Assembly: GCF_000716595.1 (NCBI RefSeq)
Contig: NZ_JNXC01000043.1
Location: 1-50,379, forward strand
DNA length: 50,379 bases
Direction: 5' to 3'
DNA from: Saccharothrix sp. NRRL B-16314
Lineage (GTDB): Bacteria > Actinomycetota > Actinomycetes > Mycobacteriales > Pseudonocardiaceae
The notes beneath the pieces are model-generated. The model saw only the letters and a list, made by a program, of their open reading frames with translations. It made no database searches and was not told the DNA's origin. Below are positions 46,499 to 50,379 of this stretch, piece by piece. Both the position numbers and the translations under genes were made by a program. Numbering within the stretch: position 1 is the stretch's first letter; each line of letters opens with the position of its first letter.

Positions 46499-49177
46499 GT
46501 GGCGAACCAGGGACGTCGTTTGCTGGACCGGGTCCTCGCCGGAGTTCCGGCGGGCGAATCGCCGTTGACGCACACCGAAGACCAGCCGGCGCGCCCGGCG
46601 CAGCCCGTTCCGTGGCCCTCGTGGGCGCCGCCCGAAGTGGTGTCCGCGCTGGTCGAACGGGGTGTGACGACGCCGTGGCGGCACCAGGCCGAAGCCGCTT
46701 CGCTGGCGTGGTCCGGATCACACGTCGTGGTGGCGACGGGCACCGCCTCGGGCAAATCGCTGGCGTACCAAATGCCGGTGCTGAGCGCGTTGACCGTTGA
46801 TCCGAAGGCAACGGCCCTGTACCTGTCGCCGACGAAGGCGTTGGGTGCGGACCAGTTGAGATCGGTGGACTCGTTGGGCGTGCCGGGTGTTCGGGCGGCG
46901 TCGTTCGACGGTGACACCCCGATGGCGGAACGCGATTGGGTGCGGGCGCACGCCAACTGGGTGTTCAGCAACCCCGACATGCTGCACCGAGGCGTGCTGC
47001 CGAACCACGCCCGGTGGATCAGGTTCCTGCGCCGGCTGTCGTACGTCGTGGTCGACGAATGCCACGCGTACCGGGGTGTTTTCGGTTCGCACGTGGCGTT
47101 GTTGTTGCGGCGGTTGCGGCGGGTCGCCCAGCGGTACGGCGCGGACCCCGTGTTCGTGCTGGCGTCGGCGACGGTGGCCGATCCGGGGGCTTCGGCCTCG
47201 GCGCTGCTCGGGGTGCCGTGCGCGGCGGTGACGGAGGACGGGTCGCCGCGGGCCGGGCGGACGGTGGCGCTGTGGGAGCCGCCGCTGCTGGCGGAGCTGG
47301 AAGGCGAGAACGGCGCCCCGGTGCGGCGGTCGGCCGGTGCGGAGACGGCGCGGATCCTGGCCGAGCTGGTGGTGGAGGGAGCGCGGTCGCTGGCGTTCGT
47401 GCGGTCGCGGGTGGGTGCCGAGCTGACCGCGTTGGGCGCTCGGAGGCTGCTGTCGGAGGTCGACCCGTCGCTGGGTGCGCGGGTCGCGGCCTATCGCGGC
47501 GGGTACCTGCCGGAGGAGCGGAGGGCGTTGGAGCGCGCGCTGTCGTCGGGTGAGCTGCTCGGTGTCGCCACGACGAACGCGCTGGAGCTGGGCGTCGACA
47601 TCGTCGGGCTCGACGCGGTGGTGGTGGCCGGGTTCCCCGGCACGCTGGCGTCGTTCTGGCAGCAGGCCGGGCGGGCGGGGCGGACGGAGGCGACGGACGC
47701 GCTGGTGGTGTTCGTGGCGCGGGACGACCCGTTGGACACGTACCTGGTGCACAACCCGTCGGCGGTGCTGGACAAGCCGGTCGAGGCGACGGTGCTGGAC
47801 CCGACGAACCCGTACGTGCTGGAGCCGCACTTGGCGTGCGCGGCGGCCGAGCTGCCGTTGACACCCGAGTCGCTGGCCGCGTTCGGCGGTGACGCGGCGC
47901 TCGCCGTGGTGGAGGACATGGTCGCGCGGCGAGTGCTGCGCCGCCGCCCGAACGGCTGGTACTGGACCGCGCACGACCGTCCGCACGGCGAGGTGGACAT
48001 CCGCGGGTCCGGTGGCGAGCAGGTCGTGGTGGTGGAGGCCGACTCGGGGCGGATGCTCGGCACGGTCGACCACGGCTCGGCGTGCTGGCAGGTGCACTCC
48101 GGGGCCGTCTACCTGCACCAGGGCGAGTCGTACGTGGTGGACGAGCTGGACCTGGACAGCGGTATCGCGCTGGTGCACGCGGAGAAGCCGGAGTGGACGA
48201 CGACGGCCCGTGACACCAAGGACATCGCGGTGGTGCGGGTGCTGGAGCAGCGGTCGTTCGACGGGGTGACGGTGTGCCTGGGCGAGGTGGAGGTGACGTC
48301 ACAGGTCGTCGGCTACCTGCGGAAGCTGCCGTCCGGCCAGGTGATCGACTCCGTGCCGTTGGCGCTGCCCGCGCAGACGCTGGTGACGCGGGCTGTCTGG
48401 TACACGGTGTCCGCCGACTTGCTGGTCAAGGCATTGTCGGACACCGGCTCGCCCAGCACCCACCCGCCCGACACCCACTCGCCCAACACCGGCTCACCCG
48501 GCCCAAACTCGCTCGGCACCCACTCGCCCGGCACACACTCGCCGGACGCTGAATCCGGCTTCGAACCGGGCTCGGACTCACCGGACACAGGGCCATTCGG
48601 CTCGGGGTCGGCCGCAGAATCCGGCCCGGATTCAGTGCCGGAGCCGGTGCCGGTGCCGGTGCCGAACAGGGGGTTGTCCGGCGGTGGGTTGTCCGGCGGT
48701 GGGTTGCCCGACAGTGGGTTGTCAGGCAGTGCGCCGGGGGGCGCCGGTCTGGCTCCGGCGCGCATCCCCGGCGCACTGCACGCCGCCGAACACGCGGCGA
48801 TCGGCCTGCTACCGCTCTTCGCGACCTGTGACCGTTGGGACATCGGCGGAGTCTCGACCGCGCTGCACGAGGACACCGGGGAGGCGACGGTGTTCGTGCA
48901 CGACGGTCATCCCGGAGGAGCCGGGTTCGCCGACCGCGGATTCGACGCGGTAGTCCCGTGGTTGGTCGCTACTAGGGAGGCCATCGCTGCTTGCGCGTGT
49001 CCGGCCGGGTGCCCGTCCTGCGTGCAGTCGCCGAAGTGCGGGAACGGCAACGATCCGCTGGACAAGGCGGGCGGGGTGGCCGTGCTGGACGTCGTGCTCG
49101 GGGTGGTCGGGGAGGAATTCCACGACGTCCGGCACGGCCATGTCGATCACGACCGGTCGGCGGCGACCAAGCCGTAG
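46499..49177 (+). CDS. DEAD/DEAH-box helicase of the MrfA/SftH (YprA) family with DUF1998
   Basis: 892 aa from the GTG at 46499 (a GTG at 46466 is possible). Walker A is ATGTASGKSLAY near residue 80, the DEAH-type box is DECH near 184, motif III is LASATVAD, and motif VI QQAGRAGRTEATDALV follows GVATTNALELGVDIVG. The C-terminal DUF1998 zinc module has CACPAGCPSCVQSPKC near residue 832. Related enzymes are 3'-5' DNA helicases used in mitomycin-type damage repair. Residues ~647-750 are a low-complexity insertion within the DUF1998 region. The gene ends with a 31-base tail-to-tail overlap with the primase-like gene. Confidence 0.9.
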   Translation: MANQGRRLLDRVLAGVPAGESPLTHTEDQPARPAQPVPWPSWAPPEVVSALVERGVTTPWRHQAEAASLAWSGSHVVVATGTASGKSLAYQMPVLSALTVDPKATALYLSPTKALGADQLRSVDSLGVPGVRAASFDGDTPMAERDWVRAHANWVFSNPDMLHRGVLPNHARWIRFLRRLSYVVVDECHAYRGVFGSHVALLLRRLRRVAQRYGADPVFVLASATVADPGASASALLGVPCAAVTEDGSPRAGRTVALWEPPLLAELEGENGAPVRRSAGAETARILAELVVEGARSLAFVRSRVGAELTALGARRLLSEVDPSLGARVAAYRGGYLPEERRALERALSSGELLGVATTNALELGVDIVGLDAVVVAGFPGTLASFWQQAGRAGRTEATDALVVFVARDDPLDTYLVHNPSAVLDKPVEATVLDPTNPYVLEPHLACAAAELPLTPESLAAFGGDAALAVVEDMVARRVLRRRPNGWYWTAHDRPHGEVDIRGSGGEQVVVVEADSGRMLGTVDHGSACWQVHSGAVYLHQGESYVVDELDLDSGIALVHAEKPEWTTTARDTKDIAVVRVLEQRSFDGVTVCLGEVEVTSQVVGYLRKLPSGQVIDSVPLALPAQTLVTRAVWYTVSADLLVKALSDTGSPSTHPPDTHSPNTGSPGPNSLGTHSPGTHSPDAESGFEPGSDSPDTGPFGSGSAAESGPDSVPEPVPVPVPNRGLSGGGLSGGGLPDSGLSGSAPGGAGLAPARIPGALHAAEHAAIGLLPLFATCDRWDIGGVSTALHEDTGEATVFVHDGHPGGAGFADRGFDAVVPWLVATREAIAACACPAGCPSCVQSPKCGNGNDPLDKAGGVAVLDVVLGVVGEEFHDVRHGHVDHDRSAATKP
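48437..48745 (+). repeat. Low-complexity coding insertion in the helicase
   Basis: A first part encodes repeats of THSPxTGSP type (plus-strand CACTCGCCC every 15-18 bases), a second part SGSDSPDTG-like stretches, then VPEPVPVPVP and three GLSGGG-type repeats (gggttgtccggcggt, about 15 bases each). All are in frame. Confidence 0.85.
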
Positions 49178-49758
49178 TCGGCGGTCGGGTTGACGGCCTG
49201 GACGAGGGCTTCCCGGACCACGCTCGCGTGCGGCAGCTGCCACGCGCAGATCTGCGGCTTGACCCGCCAGTGCACGACGCCGACGTCGCACGGGCTCGGC
49301 GGCAGCGGGACGTACTCGCCCTTGCCGTAGTGCCTGACGTCCGCGTCGGCGTCCGTGCCCGCGGCGCTCCCGCCCGAGGCGACGAGGAACATCCAGCGGC
49401 CCGCCGGGGTCGCCACGATCGGCACCGGGATGCCGGTGGCGCGCAGCTCGACCGCGGCCCGGCGGCCGAGGTCGGCGGGCACCTCGATGGCGTCGACGCC
49501 ATGGCCGGTGGCCAGCAGGATGCTGTAGGAGTGACCCGTCCACCAGGTGGCGACCTGCTCCGCCTTGGTGCCGATGCGCTCCTGCCAGTCGTGGTGCACC
49601 GGCGTCGGGCCGTCGTCCTCGACCCCGTCGCGCCCGGCCCACTGCTCGCCCGCCGGATAGGTGCCCGGCAGCACAGGCCACCCGTGCCACGCGAGGTTGA
49701 CCGCCTCTGCGCGCAGCTCGATGCGGAAGGCCCCGCGCCAGCTATCCGACCACTCCAT
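49147..49758 (-). CDS. Bifunctional DNA primase/polymerase N-terminal-like protein
   Basis: 203 aa. LRAEAVNLAWHGWPVLPGTYPAG is the usual opening of actinobacterial prim-pol (AEP) domains; ATWWTGHSYSILLATGHGVDAIEVP corresponds to the motif II region (G-x-D) and RRAAVELRATGIPVP with RWMFLV to the following strands. The catalytic DxD of active AEPs is reduced to VDAIEV, so activity is uncertain. No helicase domain is fused. The ATG at 49758 has GGAGG and is preferred to a longer frame that would run through the operators. Two identical palindromes upstream imply repression by a dimeric regulator. Confidence 0.75.
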   Translation of the reverse strand: MEWSDSWRGAFRIELRAEAVNLAWHGWPVLPGTYPAGEQWAGRDGVEDDGPTPVHHDWQERIGTKAEQVATWWTGHSYSILLATGHGVDAIEVPADLGRRAAVELRATGIPVPIVATPAGRWMFLVASGGSAAGTDADADVRHYGKGEYVPLPPSPCDVGVVHWRVKPQICAWQLPHASVVREALVQAVNPTADYGLVAADRS

Positions 49759-49785
49759 CTTTCGTCGCCTCCTGCTTGCTATCAA

Positions 49786-49820
49786 CGACACCGTGTCGCG
49801 TGTTGTTCGACACCGTGTCG
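49786..49820. promoter_or_regulatory. Two CGACACCGTGTCG palindromes, 22 bp apart
   Basis: CGACACCGTGTCG occurs at 49786-49798 and 49808-49820. Each is a perfect 6+6 inverted repeat about a single C/G, and their spacing of 22 bases puts both on the same DNA face. They cover the -30 to -65 region of the primase-like gene, where a TetR-type dimer pair would block the promoter. Confidence 0.75.
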
Positions 49821-50023
49821 GTGCCTCCACTTGAACTAACGACATGGCCGGGAGGTTTGGTAGTCGCCTGTCGATAACTGGTCGATGTGGCCAGGTGAGC
49901 GCGGAGGGTGGGGGCGGGGAGCAGAACGCCGTGGGGGCCGTTCATCCGCCGCTAAGCCGCGGAACTGCGGTCATGTGAGTCCGCTCACCGCCGGCGGACA
50001 ACCGTTCGTCGCGGCGGAACGGG
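49821..50023. other. Intergenic region before the primase-like gene
   Basis: About 200 bases with no supported gene; it lies between the doubled operator and the 3' end of the TadE/G-like gene, and should hold the start of the primase-like transcript's promoter. No hairpin or further repeat was seen. Confidence 0.4.
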
Positions 50024-50377
50024 TCATTCTTCGGCCGGACCTGCCCGTGCCCGTGCAGTCGGCGCGCCGAACACCGACGGCTCACCGGACACGGTGACGG
50101 TCACCTCCCACCCGCTGACCTGGCACGCAGCCAGCCGACCGCCCATCCGCCCGACCACCCACGCGGCCCGCCCGCAGGCGTGATCGGCCCCGGAGACCAA
50201 CTGCCCGGCCGCCGCCAACGCCCCAAGATCAGCCGCCGCAGCCACCCGATGCCTGCTCACGACCGCCTGTCCCAACTGCACTCCAACCACCACCAAGGCG
50301 AACCACACCCCCGCAACAGCCACCGCCACCACAGACGCCGACCCCCGATCACCCCCCAACCGCCCTCGCCGCCCCAC
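50024..50377 (-). CDS. TadE/G-like (Rv3654c-type) pilus-locus protein, start uncertain
   Basis: 117 codons to the window edge. GDRGSASVVAVAVAGVWFALVVVGVQLGQAVV is the typical Tad pseudopilin-like N-terminus, with one membrane segment; RHRVAAAADLGALAAA follows, as in Rv3654c-family proteins encoded beside the MrfA/SftH-type helicase. Two cysteines (DHACG, AACQVS) may pair outside the membrane. The GTG at 50377 is two bases from the edge and the true start may lie beyond it. Context suggests the rest of a tad locus to the right. Confidence 0.75.
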   Translation of the reverse strand: MGRRGRLGGDRGSASVVAVAVAGVWFALVVVGVQLGQAVVSRHRVAAAADLGALAAAGQLVSGADHACGRAAWVVGRMGGRLAACQVSGWEVTVTVSGEPSVFGAPTARARAGPAEE

Positions 50378-50379
50378 CC

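Overview
The window is a GC-rich, gene-dense stretch of an actinobacterial chromosome, most likely from the Pseudonocardiaceae (Saccharothrix/Actinosynnema/Lentzea type). This is inferred from very high GC at third codon positions, many GTG starts, Lsr2, a mycothiol-enzyme-like protein, the DUF3180 and DUF6779-type membrane proteins, and the classical actinobacterial gene order dac - zinc protease - tilS - hpt - ftsH - folEPBK - DUF3180 - ... - panCD - coaX - lsr2 - clpC. I see no insertion sequence, prophage, CRISPR array or antibiotic cluster; this is core chromosome.

Layout. 1-99 is the 5' end of clpC. 438-4165 is an iron-uptake locus: an FhuF-like siderophore-iron reductase convergent with a FecCD-type ABC importer (two permeases and an ATPase, no substrate-binding protein nearby). 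An IdeR/DmdR-like iron box lies in front of each arm. Then lsr2, a methyltransferase, and a minus-strand group coaX, panD, panC, DUF2520, followed by a PrsW-type membrane protease. 10516-13043 is a plus-strand group: a MidA/NDUFAF7-type methyltransferase, a DUF1203 protein and a solitary NuoD paralogue. 13063-20744 reads minus: a repeat-rich membrane protein, DUF3180, a DinB/mycothiol-type protein, folK, folB, folP, folE, ftsH. The last five overlap their neighbours by 4-8 bases. A plus-strand solute-binding/VWA lipid-free membrane protein (21166-22866) interrupts, then minus hpt, tilS, zinc protease and a D-Ala-D-Ala carboxypeptidase.

27356-33441 holds ppa, an EmrB-type drug exporter with its MarR regulator, a hotdog thioesterase-like protein, an unusual ribosomal L11 paralogue, a nuclease-fold/Excalibur lipoprotein, an F420-type oxidoreductase and tRNA-Thr(CGT). 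33567-46229 carries a secreted membrane-anchored protein, holB, an MFS-thymidylate-kinase-like fusion, topA, a pair of related lipoproteins and a K+-independent membrane pyrophosphatase. The end holds an MrfA/SftH-type helicase, a primase/polymerase-like protein behind a doubled operator, and a TadE/G-like pilus-locus protein cut near the window edge.

The least expected structure is repetitive and regulatory. An 84-bp four-unit element built on GTTC-N-GAAC occurs twice 24 kb apart at the 3' ends of genes. A 6 x 14-bp array fills the gap before tilS. A 13-bp palindrome is doubled at 22-bp spacing before the primase-like gene, and a 36-bp dyad sits before the MarR gene. Among proteins, the L11 paralogue without the usual proline loop, the kinase half of the MFS-TMK fusion without its P-loop lysine, and the methyltransferase-NuoD pairing deserve attention. 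All assignments are by eye from translated sequence; no database search was possible.
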